Below the pieces are notes generated by a model. The model saw only the letters and a program-made list of their open reading frames with translations. It did no database searches and was not told the DNA's origin. Below, piece after piece: positions 26,868 to 35,437 of a stretch of 64,000 nucleotides of DNA. The DNA lies in the NCBI RefSeq assembly GCF_001650405.1, contig NZ_LWCU01000004.1:1-64000 (forward strand), in the 5' to 3' direction. Within the stretch, counting starts at the first letter, position 1. Every line of letters begins with the position of its first letter. This DNA is from Microbacterium sp. H83. Its GTDB lineage: Bacteria > Actinomycetota > Actinomycetes > Actinomycetales > Microbacteriaceae. The translations under genes were made by a program, and so were the position numbers.

Positions 26868-27878
26868 ATGACCATCCCGGCACGCCGTCGCAGCACCGTG
26901 CACGACGTCGCCCGGGTGGCCGGGGTCTCACGCGGCACGGTGAGCCGTGTGATCAACGGCGGGTACGTGTCGGATGCCGCGCGCTCCGCGATCGAGGATG
27001 CGATCCGCGAGGTCGGCTACGTGCCGAACACCGCCGCGCAGAACCTCGTGCGACAGCGCACGCAGGCCGTGGCCTTCATCGTGCACGAGCCGCACGCGCT
27101 GTTCCTCGAGGATCCGAACATCGGCGCGATCATGCTCGGGACCAACGAGACCCTGTCCGAAGCCGACTACCAGATGGTCTGCCTCGTCGTGGATTCCGTG
27201 CGCGACACCGAGCGCGTCGCCCGGTACCTCAACGGCGGCTTCGTCGACGGCGCCGTCATCGTCTCGGCGCGCGCGCAGGACCCGATCACCAAGGCCGTGA
27301 TGCGGCTCGATCTGCCCGTCGCGTACGTCGGGCATCCGCCCGAGGTCGACGCGGCCTGGGTCGGCGTCGACAACCGCGGTGCTGCGCGCGCCGTGACGTC
27401 CCGGCTCGTCGAGACCGGTCGTCGTCGCGTGGGCATGATCGCCGCCGCCCTCGACCGCGACTCCGGCACCGACCGCCTCGCCGGATTCACCGAGGCTCTC
27501 GGCGACGCGTTCGACCCCGCTCTCGTCGAGGAGGTGCCGCTGTACTCCTACGCCGACGGGGCGGCGGGCATGACGCGACTGCTCGAGCGGGCACCCGACA
27601 TCGACGGTGTGTTCGCCGCGTCGGATGCCGTCGCGGCCGGCGCGCTGTGGGCGCTGCGCGAGGCGGGACGCCGAGTGCCCGAGGACGTCGGGGTGGTCGG
27701 CTTCGACAACAGCTCGTGGGCGACGCGCACGACGCCGCAGCTCTCGACCGTCGATCAGCCGGCTCAGGGACTCGGCGCGGCCGCGGCGGCATCCGTCCTC
27801 GCGCAGCTGCGCGACGATCAGCGCCCGCGCGAGGGCATCATCCTCGAGACGCCGGTCGTCTGGCGCGACTCCGCCTGA
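26868..27878 (+). CDS. LacI-family transcriptional regulator
   Basis: A 336-residue repressor with the LacI helix-turn-helix VHDVARVAGVSRGTVSRVIN at about residues 10-29, the hinge LVRQRTQAVAF and a periplasmic-binding-like core (GVVGFDNSSWATRTTPQLST in part). It should repress the divergent GH42 operon through the two palindromes and release on binding a galactoside. TAGGCT seven bases before ATG suggests leaderless expression. It ends ten bases from the convergent Aag gene. Confidence 0.92.
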   Translation: MTIPARRRSTVHDVARVAGVSRGTVSRVINGGYVSDAARSAIEDAIREVGYVPNTAAQNLVRQRTQAVAFIVHEPHALFLEDPNIGAIMLGTNETLSEADYQMVCLVVDSVRDTERVARYLNGGFVDGAVIVSARAQDPITKAVMRLDLPVAYVGHPPEVDAAWVGVDNRGAARAVTSRLVETGRRRVGMIAAALDRDSGTDRLAGFTEALGDAFDPALVEEVPLYSYADGAAGMTRLLERAPDIDGVFAASDAVAAGALWALREAGRRVPEDVGVVGFDNSSWATRTTPQLSTVDQPAQGLGAAAAASVLAQLRDDQRPREGIILETPVVWRDSA

Positions 27879-27887
27879 AGGTCGGCG

Positions 27888-28604
27888 TCAGGCCCGCGGG
27901 GCCGGGTCGCCCGTGCCGCGGTCGAGCGACGCCGCCCGGGCGCCCCTCCCCCAGCGGAACGGCGACACCGTCGGGTCGTCGGCGATCCAGAAGCGCCACG
28001 GGAAGGCATCCGTCCCGGCGATGCCGGCGACCCCCACCCGCGGACCCGTCGCCACGGCGAGCAGCGGCTCGTCGCGCAGCCATAGCTCGGCGCGGGCCCC
28101 CTCACGCTCCACGCCCGTGATCGCGTCGATGCCGTCGTGGATCGGGTGCCGCAGACCCGCCGCCTGACCGAACCGGCCGGGCCCCCTGGCGAGGTCGCGC
28201 CGCGCCGTCGCCGTGAGCGGCGGAACGGCTCGGCGTCGCACGGCAGCGGCATCCGCGCCGGAGACGATCTCGCCGGCCCGCAGCAGGATCCCGCCCGCCT
28301 GACCCTCGGGGCCGGACACGACGTTGACGCACGAGTGGATCCCGTGGCTCAGGTACACGTAGAGATGACCGGGCTCGCCCCACATGGTGGCGTTCCGGGC
28401 GGTGGGACCCATGCGCGCGTGCGACCCCGGGTCGGGCAGAGTTCCCGTGCCCTGACCGTGGTACGCTTCGACCTCGGTGAGGCGCAGGCGCACCTCGGAC
28501 CCCGCGACCACCGTGCGCAGCTCGCCGCCGAGCAGCCGCGGGGCGACCTCGACCGGCAGCGCGCTCAGCTCGGCGCGGGTCGCGCGATGGAGGGCGTCCG
28601 ACAC
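27888..28604 (-). CDS. 3-methyladenine DNA glycosylase (Aag/MPG family)
   Basis: A 238-residue base-excision enzyme that removes alkylated purines. VAPRLLGGELRTV, TEVEAYHGQGTG (with the conserved catalytic-site Glu) and MWGEPGHLYVYLSHGIHSCVNVV (in part) match the MPG/Aag family. The C-terminal GVEREGARAELWL and PRVGVAGIAG segments complete it. It lies at the end of the metal-homeostasis gene run, six bases after the preceding stop, and is probably co-transcribed. Confidence 0.92.
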   Translation of the reverse strand: MSDALHRATRAELSALPVEVAPRLLGGELRTVVAGSEVRLRLTEVEAYHGQGTGTLPDPGSHARMGPTARNATMWGEPGHLYVYLSHGIHSCVNVVSGPEGQAGGILLRAGEIVSGADAAAVRRRAVPPLTATARRDLARGPGRFGQAAGLRHPIHDGIDAITGVEREGARAELWLRDEPLLAVATGPRVGVAGIAGTDAFPWRFWIADDPTVSPFRWGRGARAASLDRGTGDPAPRA

Positions 28605-28610
28605 GGGGCC

Positions 28611-30203
28611 TCAGAACTGCGGCGCCGTCTGGCACCACGACGCGTCGAACCCGGTGAGCGCCACGAGCTCGTCGCCCGAGCGCAGGTCGATGAGGTGCGT
28701 CTCCATGGTCTCGGGCAGCGGGAGCAGCATCTGGTCGTAGGGGTTGTCGGCGAGGTCCGGCGCGATGACGACGGCGGCGTACTGTCCGCTCGGCGACGCG
28801 CACGCCTGCAGGATCGAGTCGGTCGGGCCGACCTCGACGAGCGGGGTGGCGGCGCCCTTGTCGTTCACCTTGACGATCGCCTGCCCGCTCGGGATCCCCG
28901 TCTCCCCACGCGCGACGACGTGCCGGAGAGTCCCGCCGGGGAACGGGGTGATCGTCGTCGCGGTGCCGTAGTCGGGCTCGGATGCCGCGAGAGGCTGCTC
29001 CGAGCCGTCTGCGAGGTTCAGCTCGACGACCGTGCCGTCGAGCCGTTCGACGATCGCAGTGTAGGTGCCGCGGCTGATGCCCTGGATCGTCGTCGCGAGC
29101 CCGAGCGACTGCACACCGGCATCCGACGACCGGTCGACGAGCGACAGCGCGCCGTCGAAGTCGATGAACAGCACGGCCGAGCTGTCGGGCACGAACTGCC
29201 AGACGAAGATGTTCGCCTCTTCGCCGCCGACCTCGGTCACGACCGGATCGTCGTCGCCGCTCAGCGACTGCGTGACCAGCACGCTCGCGCGGCCCTCGGT
29301 GTCGCTGAGCTCCTTGTCGGAGTACCTGTACCCGACCAGGCCGCCGCGGTCGGACACCTGGATGGCGCCGACGTATCCCTCGCCGGGCAGCTCGAGCTCG
29401 CGCTGCGCCGAGCCGTCGCGGCCCATGACGAGGAGCCTCGATCCGTCGCTCTCCTCGACAGACACCACGAGCTGCGAGCTCGTCGCGCGGAAGTCGTTGA
29501 TCTTCTCGGCCTCGAACACCGGTACCGCGCTCTCGCCGGTCAGGTCGGTGCGGAAGATCGTGTCCTTCCCGTCGACAGCGCGGCGCAGCAGGAAGATGCT
29601 CGACGCGGGGGTCGTGAAACTCGTCGTCAGCGTGGCCGACGGTCCACCGCCCGCGCCGACCGCGTCGGCGATGCTCACCGTGTACGTCGTGTCGTCGTCG
29701 AGCGGGACCGTGAACCGGATGCCGATGCCCCGACCGGCCGCGTCGAGCGTGAACGGCGCCGACGGCTCGACGGTCACCTGCGACTCGTCGACGGCCGCGA
29801 GCGACTGGTTCGCCGTCAGGATGACGCGGCTGCCCGAGGTCTCGATGGCCTGAGCGGGGTCGACCTGCACCTCGGTGATGCGCGGTCCCTGCGTCAGGCT
29901 CACGACCCCGAGGCCGGCGCCGACCAGGACCAGGATGCCGAGCACGGCGCCCAGCGCCACGAGGAAGCGACGATTGCGCGGCATCGGCCTGGGGGCCGGA
30001 GCCGGGATGAAGGCGGGCTTCGTGATCGGCGGGGTGGCGGCGGGCACCGGGTCCGGGATGCTCGCGGCCTCGCATGCCGCCGCCTCGCGTTCCGCCGCCT
30101 CGCGTGCCGCCGCCTCGCGCTCCGCCGCCTCGCGGGCGGCGCGCATCTCCGCACGCGTGCGCGGAACGGCGGGCGCCTCGGGGCGCTCGTCGTCAGTACT
30201 CAT
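28611..30203 (-). CDS. Membrane-anchored, probable beta-propeller protein
   Basis: A 530-residue protein. Residues ~15-50 are a charged Ala/Glu/Arg repeat (AAREAAERE units), then proline-rich, one transmembrane helix at about 80-102, an Ig-like segment (ITEVQVDPAQAIETSGSRVI) and a long region of repeated strand patterns with GYRYSDKE, FVWQFVPDSSAVLFIDF and GQYAAVVIAPD that looks like a propeller. C-terminal cysteines (ACASPSG, WCQTAP) may form a disulfide. The family is not recognised. It overlaps the TIGR03943 gene by 11 bp at the end of the zinc block. Confidence 0.72.
   Translation of the reverse strand: MSTDDERPEAPAVPRTRAEMRAAREAAEREAAAREAAEREAAACEAASIPDPVPAATPPITKPAFIPAPAPRPMPRNRRFLVALGAVLGILVLVGAGLGVVSLTQGPRITEVQVDPAQAIETSGSRVILTANQSLAAVDESQVTVEPSAPFTLDAAGRGIGIRFTVPLDDDTTYTVSIADAVGAGGGPSATLTTSFTTPASSIFLLRRAVDGKDTIFRTDLTGESAVPVFEAEKINDFRATSSQLVVSVEESDGSRLLVMGRDGSAQRELELPGEGYVGAIQVSDRGGLVGYRYSDKELSDTEGRASVLVTQSLSGDDDPVVTEVGGEEANIFVWQFVPDSSAVLFIDFDGALSLVDRSSDAGVQSLGLATTIQGISRGTYTAIVERLDGTVVELNLADGSEQPLAASEPDYGTATTITPFPGGTLRHVVARGETGIPSGQAIVKVNDKGAATPLVEVGPTDSILQACASPSGQYAAVVIAPDLADNPYDQMLLPLPETMETHLIDLRSGDELVALTGFDASWCQTAPQF
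30064..30138. repeat. 15-bp tandem repeats encoding Ala/Glu/Arg
   Basis: About five copies of GCCGCCTCGCG(T/C)NCC lie inside the propeller-like gene. They encode the repeated Arg-Glu-Ala-Ala-Glu/Ala peptide, likely a charged helix. Repeat copy number could vary between strains because the unit keeps the frame. Confidence 0.7.
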
Positions 30204-31011
30204 ACGGGTCCCCGGGCTCGTCGATCGCCGTCACGGTGGTCGGCTCGACGTGGAGCGCGCCGTCGGCGTCCGCCTTCACCGTGCCCTCGACCTCGATCCA
30301 CTGGCCGGTCTCGAACTCGCCGGCGTCGATCGTGACCGGAACCGTGGCGGGCTGCGCGTCGATCACGCAGTGCGTGATGACGAGGCGGGTGAGGCTCACC
30401 TCGTCGTCGCCCGTCGGGGTGACGAAGCCGGTGAGGGTCACGGTCTTTCCGTCGTAGGCGGCGGTGTTGGTCGCGGTGGCGAACACGCTCGCCCAGTCCC
30501 CCACGCCGAACGTGGCGGTGTCCGCGACGCCGAGCGTCACGTCGTCGGCGCCGGCGAACAGCGCGGTCTGCTCTCCCACGCGCGACATCGCCAGTTCGAC
30601 CGACAGCGATGCGGGCGGCAGCACCAGGGCCGCGACGACGACGCCGGAGGCGACCACGCCGCCGGCCACGGTCCCCGCCGTCGCCAGGGCGCGGCGGGGA
30701 GACGACGGTGCGGCCTCCGCGCCCGTGCCCGCCGTGTCGTCGGCGGCGGAGGCGTGTCCGTGGTCGTGCCCGTGATCGTGGTCGCCCTCCGCGCCGAGCG
30801 GCAGGGCGCACGACCAGATCGCGCCGGCGATGGTCACGACCGCTGCGGCGCAGGCGAACCAGATCGATTCGGGGCTGATGTAGAGCGTGAGGCGACCCGT
30901 GAGCCCGAGGCCGAGCGTGACGACGGCCACGACCGTGGCGAGCCCGATGCCGAGCCAGCGGCTACCCAGCGCGCGGCGCCGTGCACCGGCATCCGAGGTG
31001 TGATCAGACAA
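30193..31011 (-). CDS. TIGR03943-family permease partner with His-rich loop
   Basis: A 272-residue protein of the TIGR03943 (DUF1980) type, which accompanies the DUF318-type permeases. Two N-terminal helices are followed by GDHDHGHDHGHA at about residues 77-88, a probable zinc-binding loop, then a third helix and an extracytoplasmic domain with LTGFVTPTGDDEVSLTRLVITHCVID (in part) containing the conserved Cys. It overlaps the permease gene by eight bases. Zinc handling is inferred from the loop and the neighbours. Confidence 0.82.
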   Translation of the reverse strand: MSDHTSDAGARRRALGSRWLGIGLATVVAVVTLGLGLTGRLTLYISPESIWFACAAAVVTIAGAIWSCALPLGAEGDHDHGHDHGHASAADDTAGTGAEAAPSSPRRALATAGTVAGGVVASGVVVAALVLPPASLSVELAMSRVGEQTALFAGADDVTLGVADTATFGVGDWASVFATATNTAAYDGKTVTLTGFVTPTGDDEVSLTRLVITHCVIDAQPATVPVTIDAGEFETGQWIEVEGTVKADADGALHVEPTTVTAIDEPGDPYEY

Positions 31012-32038
31012 AGACGTTCACCCCGATCCCGATCGCGAACGCGGCGGACACGACGACGGCGACGATGCCGACGAGCGTGCGGGTCGTGAAGGTCGTGCGC
31101 ATCAGCGCGAGCATCTTCACGTCGACGAGCGGGCCGACGAGCAGGAACGCGACGATCGCTCCCGACGAGAACGTCGAGGCGAACGACAGCGCGAAGAACG
31201 CGTCGACGTTCGAGCAGATCGCGACCGTCATCGCGAGGGCCATCATCGCGACGATCGACAGCACGGGGTTCGAGCCGATCGCGAGCAGCACGTCGCGCGG
31301 GATCAGCACCTGCACGGCCCCGGCGAGCGCCGACCCGATCACGAGCGCGGGCATCACGGCGCGCAGCTCGACGAGGAACTGCGTCAGGCTGCGGCGCACG
31401 GGAGTGCCCGGCTCGTGCGTGACGCGCTCGCACGTGTCGACGAAGCGCTGGGTGAGCATCGCGTCGGGCGAGGGGTGACGACTGTAGATCCAGCCGATGA
31501 GGTTCGCGATGAGGTAGCCGCCGACGAGGCGCGCGACGAGGATGCCGTCGTCGAACCCGAAGGCCGCGTGCGTCGTCAGGATCACGATCGGGTTCACGAT
31601 CGGCGCCGCGATGAGGAAGGTCATGGCCTCGGCGGGCGCGAGACCGCGCATCATCAGACCACGGGCGAAGGGCACGTTGCCGCACTCGCACACCGGGATC
31701 AGCATCCCGAGCAGCGACAGCACGGCACGGCGAGCCCAGGCGCGCTGCGGCAGCCACCGGTGGATGACGTCGGAGGGCAGCCAGACCTGCACGACGATCG
31801 AGAGCAGCACACCGAGGATCACGAAGGGCAGCGCCTCGATGAGCACGCTCATCGCGAGGGTGAGTCCGTCCTGCGCCCGGTCGGGGAGGCTCGCGGTGAA
31901 CAGGTCGGGGAGGAACCGGTCGATCAGGAACAGGGCCGCGATGATGGCGGCGCCCAGGCCCACCCCGATCCACGGGGACCGCGGCGAGCTGGTCGGACGG
32001 TGCGTGTGCGCCGGCCGGGTACCGGTCGTCGTCCTCAC
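31004..32038 (-). CDS. Permease, DUF318 / UPF0718 family
   Basis: A 344-residue membrane protein with about eight helices. GMLIPVCECGNVPFARGL and AAPIVNPIVILTT are the two hallmark motifs; the CEC may bind metal. The family is often found with TIGR03943 proteins and metal regulators; transported substrate is not established. GTG is chosen because it overlaps the zur stop in a GTGA arrangement, giving translational coupling. Confidence 0.82.
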   Translation of the reverse strand: MRTTTGTRPAHTHRPTSSPRSPWIGVGLGAAIIAALFLIDRFLPDLFTASLPDRAQDGLTLAMSVLIEALPFVILGVLLSIVVQVWLPSDVIHRWLPQRAWARRAVLSLLGMLIPVCECGNVPFARGLMMRGLAPAEAMTFLIAAPIVNPIVILTTHAAFGFDDGILVARLVGGYLIANLIGWIYSRHPSPDAMLTQRFVDTCERVTHEPGTPVRRSLTQFLVELRAVMPALVIGSALAGAVQVLIPRDVLLAIGSNPVLSIVAMMALAMTVAICSNVDAFFALSFASTFSSGAIVAFLLVGPLVDVKMLALMRTTFTTRTLVGIVAVVVSAAFAIGIGVNVFV

Positions 32039-32451
32039 GCCGTCGCGGCCTCGTCGGCCGCGCGCTTGTTGGTGCAGGAGGCGCACAGGCCGAAGATGTC
32101 GACCACGTGCGCGGCATCCGTGAAGCCGTGCAGAGCCGCGGTGCGGTGCGCCCACTGCTCGACGTCCTTGGCCTCGATCTCGACCGTGAGACCGCAGTTG
32201 CGGCAGATCAGGTGGTGGTGGTGGCCCTGCGTCGTGCACGCTCGGTAGAGCGCCTCGCCCTCGGGGCTCTGCAGCGAGTCGGCGTCGCCGGATGCCGCGA
32301 GACCCGACAGCGCCCGGTACACGGTCGCGAGGCCGATGCCGGTGTTGTCGTCGCGCAGCGAGGCGTGCAGGCTCTGAGCGCTCACGAATCCGCGCGCGTC
32401 GGCGAGCGCTTCGCGCACGCGTTCGCGCTGCCAGGTGTTCCGCTGAGCCAT
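32035..32451 (-). CDS. zur: Fur-family regulator, probably Zur
   Basis: A 138-residue metalloregulator. The winged helix contains GIGLATVYRALSGLAASGDAD; the metal part has TTQGHHHHLICRNCG and CASCTNK, i.e. two CxxC pairs for the structural zinc. Fur, PerR and Zur cannot be fully separated by sequence alone. Zur is preferred because znuACB with a Zur-type box lies just upstream. TAGAAT (32459-32464) seven bases before ATG gives it its own leaderless promoter in addition to read-through. Confidence 0.85.
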   Translation of the reverse strand: MAQRNTWQRERVREALADARGFVSAQSLHASLRDDNTGIGLATVYRALSGLAASGDADSLQSPEGEALYRACTTQGHHHHLICRNCGLTVEIEAKDVEQWAHRTAALHGFTDAAHVVDIFGLCASCTNKRAADEAATA

Positions 32452-32493
32452 ACCGACGATTCTAGGCGCGCCGCGCTTGTGGCGGCCTGGGAG

Positions 32494-33372
32494 TCAGGCG
32501 CGCACCCGCCGCACGCCGCCGCGCACGCGCTGGACCACCCAGCACACGACGTAGATCGTGAACGACAGGGTCGTGATGTACGGGCTCACCGGCAGCGTGC
32601 CCGCGAGCGCCAGCAGGATGCCGCCGACGGCCGACACGAAGCCGAACAGCGCCGCGAGCAGGGGGACCGCCACGGGTCCCGCGGTGACGCGCATCGCGGC
32701 GGCCGCGGGCGTCACGAGCAGCGCCATGACGAGCAGCGCCCCGATGATGTGCACGCTCACCGCGACGATGAGTCCGAGCAGCACCATGAACATCAGACTC
32801 ACCGCGCGGGTGGGGACGCCGCGGGCCGCCGCCGACTCGGGGTCGAGCGAGTCGAAGCGCAGCGGGTTCCACATCAGCAGCAGGCCGATGAGCACGACGA
32901 TGCTGATGCCGAGCAGCCAGCCCAGGTCGGGGCTCGACACCGAGACGATCTGCCCCGTGAGCAGGCTGAAGCGATTGGCGCTGCGGCCGTCGTACAGCGA
33001 CAGGAACAGGATGCCGAGGCCGAGCCCGAACGGCATGAGCACGCCGACGATCGAGTTGCGGTCACGGGCCTTCGCGCCGAGGACGCCGATGAGGATCGCC
33101 GCGACGAGCGCTCCGCCGAGGGAGCCTGCGACCACGCTGCCGCCGAACAGCAGCGCCGCCGCCGCACCCGCGAAGGACAGCTCGCTGACGCCGTGCACGG
33201 CGAACGCCAGGTCGCGCTGCATGACGAACACGCCGATCAGACCGCCGACGATGCCGAGCACGGCGCCCGCGATGATCGAGTTCGCGAGAAGGGCGACGAG
33301 CTCGCCGTAGTCCTGGAACGAGAAGACGTCGCTCCAGTCGACGGCGGGCACGATGGCGGTCAGGGCACTCAT
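32494..33372 (-). CDS. znuB: Zinc/manganese ABC permease
   Basis: A 292-residue ABC-3 family permease with about eight helices. MQRDLAFAVHGVSELSFAGAA and RFDSLDPESAAARGVPTRAV are the conserved coupling region. Its ATG overlaps the ATPase stop by four bases. It forms the membrane channel of the ZnuABC-type importer. Zinc rather than manganese is inferred from the Zur-type box and His-rich binding protein. Confidence 0.9.
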   Translation of the reverse strand: MSALTAIVPAVDWSDVFSFQDYGELVALLANSIIAGAVLGIVGGLIGVFVMQRDLAFAVHGVSELSFAGAAAALLFGGSVVAGSLGGALVAAILIGVLGAKARDRNSIVGVLMPFGLGLGILFLSLYDGRSANRFSLLTGQIVSVSSPDLGWLLGISIVVLIGLLLMWNPLRFDSLDPESAAARGVPTRAVSLMFMVLLGLIVAVSVHIIGALLVMALLVTPAAAAMRVTAGPVAVPLLAALFGFVSAVGGILLALAGTLPVSPYITTLSFTIYVVCWVVQRVRGGVRRVRA

Positions 33373-34217
33373 GCGGCGCTTCCGTGGTCGTGCTCGTGGT
33401 GCGGCTCGGCGTCAGGCACGCCCACGACGACGAGTCGGTCGCCCGCGCGCAGCACGAACACGGGGGTGCCGTACAGCTCGGTGAGCACCCGGGACTGGAG
33501 CACCTCTTCGGGTGCGCCGAGCACGAACCGCCCGCCGGCGATGTAGAGGATGCGGTCGACGCGGCCGAGGATCGGGTTGATGTCGTGCGTCACGAACAGC
33601 ACCGCGGCCTCGCGCTCGCGGCGCTGACGGTCGATGATGTCGGTCACCGCGACCTGATTGGCGAGATCGAGGTTCGACAGGGGCTCGTCGCAGAGCAGCA
33701 GGGAGGGCTCGTCGGCGAGTGCCTGGCCGACGCGCAGACGCTGTTGCTCGCCGCCCGACAGCAGGCCGACCCGACGGTCGGCGTAGTGCGCGGCGCCGAC
33801 GGCCGCGAGCAGGCGGTCGACCTTCGCGCGGTCGCCCCGGTGCGGGACCGGCAGGCCGAAGCGGCTGCCCTGCACGCCGAGCGCGACGAGGTCGCGGGCG
33901 CGCATGCTCGTGTCGGGGGCGAGCGAACGCTGCTGCGGGATGTACCCGATGCGGCGGTTGCCCTTGCGCACGGGCTCGCCCGCGACGGAGATCTCTCCGG
34001 CCGAGAGCGGCTGCAGGCCCAGGATGCTGCGCAGCAGAGTGGTCTTGCCCGATCCGGACGGACCGAGGACGGCGATGAACTCCCCCGGCTGCACCGTGAG
34101 GTCGAGTCCCGACCACAGTTCCCGGTCTCCGCGCTGGAGGGCCGCCCCGTGCACGTCCAGGACGGGCGTGCCGGCTCCTCCCGGAGATCCCTGAGACGGC
34201 CGACGGGCTCCGGTCAC
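33369..34217 (-). CDS. znuC: Zinc/manganese ABC ATPase
   Basis: A 282-residue ATPase with Walker A GPSGSGKTT near residue 53, Q-loop GYIPQQRSL, signature LLSGGEQQRLRVGQAL and Walker B LLLCDEPLSNLD. The C-terminal tail ends HHEHDHGSAA, which may bind zinc and sense cytoplasmic metal. Overlaps its neighbours by four bases on both sides. Confidence 0.92.
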   Translation of the reverse strand: MTGARRPSQGSPGGAGTPVLDVHGAALQRGDRELWSGLDLTVQPGEFIAVLGPSGSGKTTLLRSILGLQPLSAGEISVAGEPVRKGNRRIGYIPQQRSLAPDTSMRARDLVALGVQGSRFGLPVPHRGDRAKVDRLLAAVGAAHYADRRVGLLSGGEQQRLRVGQALADEPSLLLCDEPLSNLDLANQVAVTDIIDRQRREREAAVLFVTHDINPILGRVDRILYIAGGRFVLGAPEEVLQSRVLTELYGTPVFVLRAGDRLVVVGVPDAEPHHEHDHGSAA

Positions 34218-35212
34218 GACTGGAGTGCGTCAGCGAGGTTCTGGATCGCGTCGCTCATCCACTCAGAGTACGACGATCCGTCGGGGAGCAGCTCCGTGAA
34301 GGCCACGACCGGGATCCCGGCCTCCGCCGCGGCATCCTCGACGCGCTGCGTCTCCGCGCCGCCGGTCTGGGCGTTGGTGAGCACCGCGCGCACATCGCCG
34401 CCGTCGACGACCTGCAGCGCGGCGAGCAGGGTGGCGGGGGCGACGTCGGTGCCCTCCTCCACCGCTTCGGCGAAGCCCTCGGGAGTGACGTCGGTGAGTC
34501 CGGCGGCGGCGGCGAGGTAGCCGGGGATCGGCTCGGTGATGATCACGTTCGCGCCGGCGGCATCCGTCTTCAGCGCCTCCAGCTCGCTCTCGAAGCCCTC
34601 GAGGTCGGAGACGATCGCATCCGCGTTGGCCGTGAAGTCCGCCTCGCCCTCGGGGTCGAGCTCGGTGAGCTCCTCGGCGACGGCCTCGACGACGTGGATC
34701 ATCGTGTGCACGTCGAACCAGACGTGCTCGTTGAAGCCCTCGATGTGGTCGTGGCCCTCGTGCCCGTCCTCGCCGTCGGCGTGCTCCTCCTCGGCGTGAT
34801 CGTGCTCTTCTTCGGCGGCGGCGCCCTCGTCCGCATGCCCCTCGTTGCCGGGGTGGTCGTGCGAGAACTCGACCGCCGTGATCACGTGCGGGTCCTGCGC
34901 ATCCTCGAGGAGCGTGTCGATGAAGGCGTCGTATCCGCCGCCGTTCTCGATCACGAGGTCGGCCTTCTGCAGCGTGAGCCGATCACGGGCGGAGGCCTCG
35001 TAGGAGTGCGGGTCCTGCGACGCGGAGGTGATGATCGACGTGACGTCGACGCGATCGCCGCCGATCTGCGCCGCCAGCGAGCCGTACACGTTCGTGCTCG
35101 CCACGACCTGGATCGTGCCGTCGCCGCCCTCTCCCGCGGCGGGAGACGAGCATCCGGCGAGCGCGAGCGCGGCGACGGATGCGAGGGCGAGGGAGGCGAC
35201 CGGCTTCTTCAT
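34214..35212 (-). CDS. znuA: Zinc ABC substrate-binding lipoprotein
   Basis: A 332-residue cluster A-I binding protein with lipobox ALAGC at Cys21. The first domain begins IQVVASTNVYGSLAAQIGGD. A long His/Asp/Glu-rich loop (EEEHDHAEEEHADGEDGHEG) lies before EHVWFDVHTM, whose His residues together with the loop bind zinc. TAGAGT (35219-35224) six bases before ATG makes a leaderless mRNA; a Zur-type box lies just upstream. First gene of the zinc block. Confidence 0.92.
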   Translation of the reverse strand: MKKPVASLALASVAALALAGCSSPAAGEGGDGTIQVVASTNVYGSLAAQIGGDRVDVTSIITSASQDPHSYEASARDRLTLQKADLVIENGGGYDAFIDTLLEDAQDPHVITAVEFSHDHPGNEGHADEGAAAEEEHDHAEEEHADGEDGHEGHDHIEGFNEHVWFDVHTMIHVVEAVAEELTELDPEGEADFTANADAIVSDLEGFESELEALKTDAAGANVIITEPIPGYLAAAAGLTDVTPEGFAEAVEEGTDVAPATLLAALQVVDGGDVRAVLTNAQTGGAETQRVEDAAAEAGIPVVAFTELLPDGSSYSEWMSDAIQNLADALQS

Positions 35213-35218
35213 GGTTCC

Positions 35219-35247
35219 ACTCTACGTGCTAATGAGAACCATTATCA
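35219..35247 (-). promoter_or_regulatory. Zur-type box and -10 of znuA
   Basis: A 21-bp palindrome (35227-35247) of form TGNTAATG-N5-CATTANCA sits directly upstream of the -10 TAGAGT (35219-35224) on the minus strand. Fifteen of 21 positions are symmetric. This is the shape of actinobacterial Zur boxes. Zinc-loaded Zur would cover the -10/-35 spacer and stop transcription of znuACB and possibly the whole block. Confidence 0.8.
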
Positions 35248-35291
35248 CGTCGTCGCCGCACCCTGTCGTCGCCGACCCCCTCCCCCAGGTC

Positions 35292-35368
35292 GGTGTGCAG
35301 GCCGGATGTCGGTGTGCAGGGCGAGAACCGCGTTCTCGCCCTGCACACGAGCATCCGACCTGCAGACC
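35292..35368. repeat. Long inverted repeat, terminator-like
   Basis: Arms 35292-35328 and 35332-35368 are 37 bp each with 32 matching positions and a 3-base CGC loop. The inner 17 bp (GTGTGCAGGGCGAGAAC) are perfect. It lies between the end of the GH13 gene and the znuA promoter and may terminate the GH13 operon. It also resembles the other long palindromes in the window. Confidence 0.75.
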
Positions 35369-35437
35369 GGGACACCGGATGTCGGATGCCGGCCGCCGGC
35401 CGCCGGCCGACCGCGTCAGCCGACCCGGCCGGCCGCG

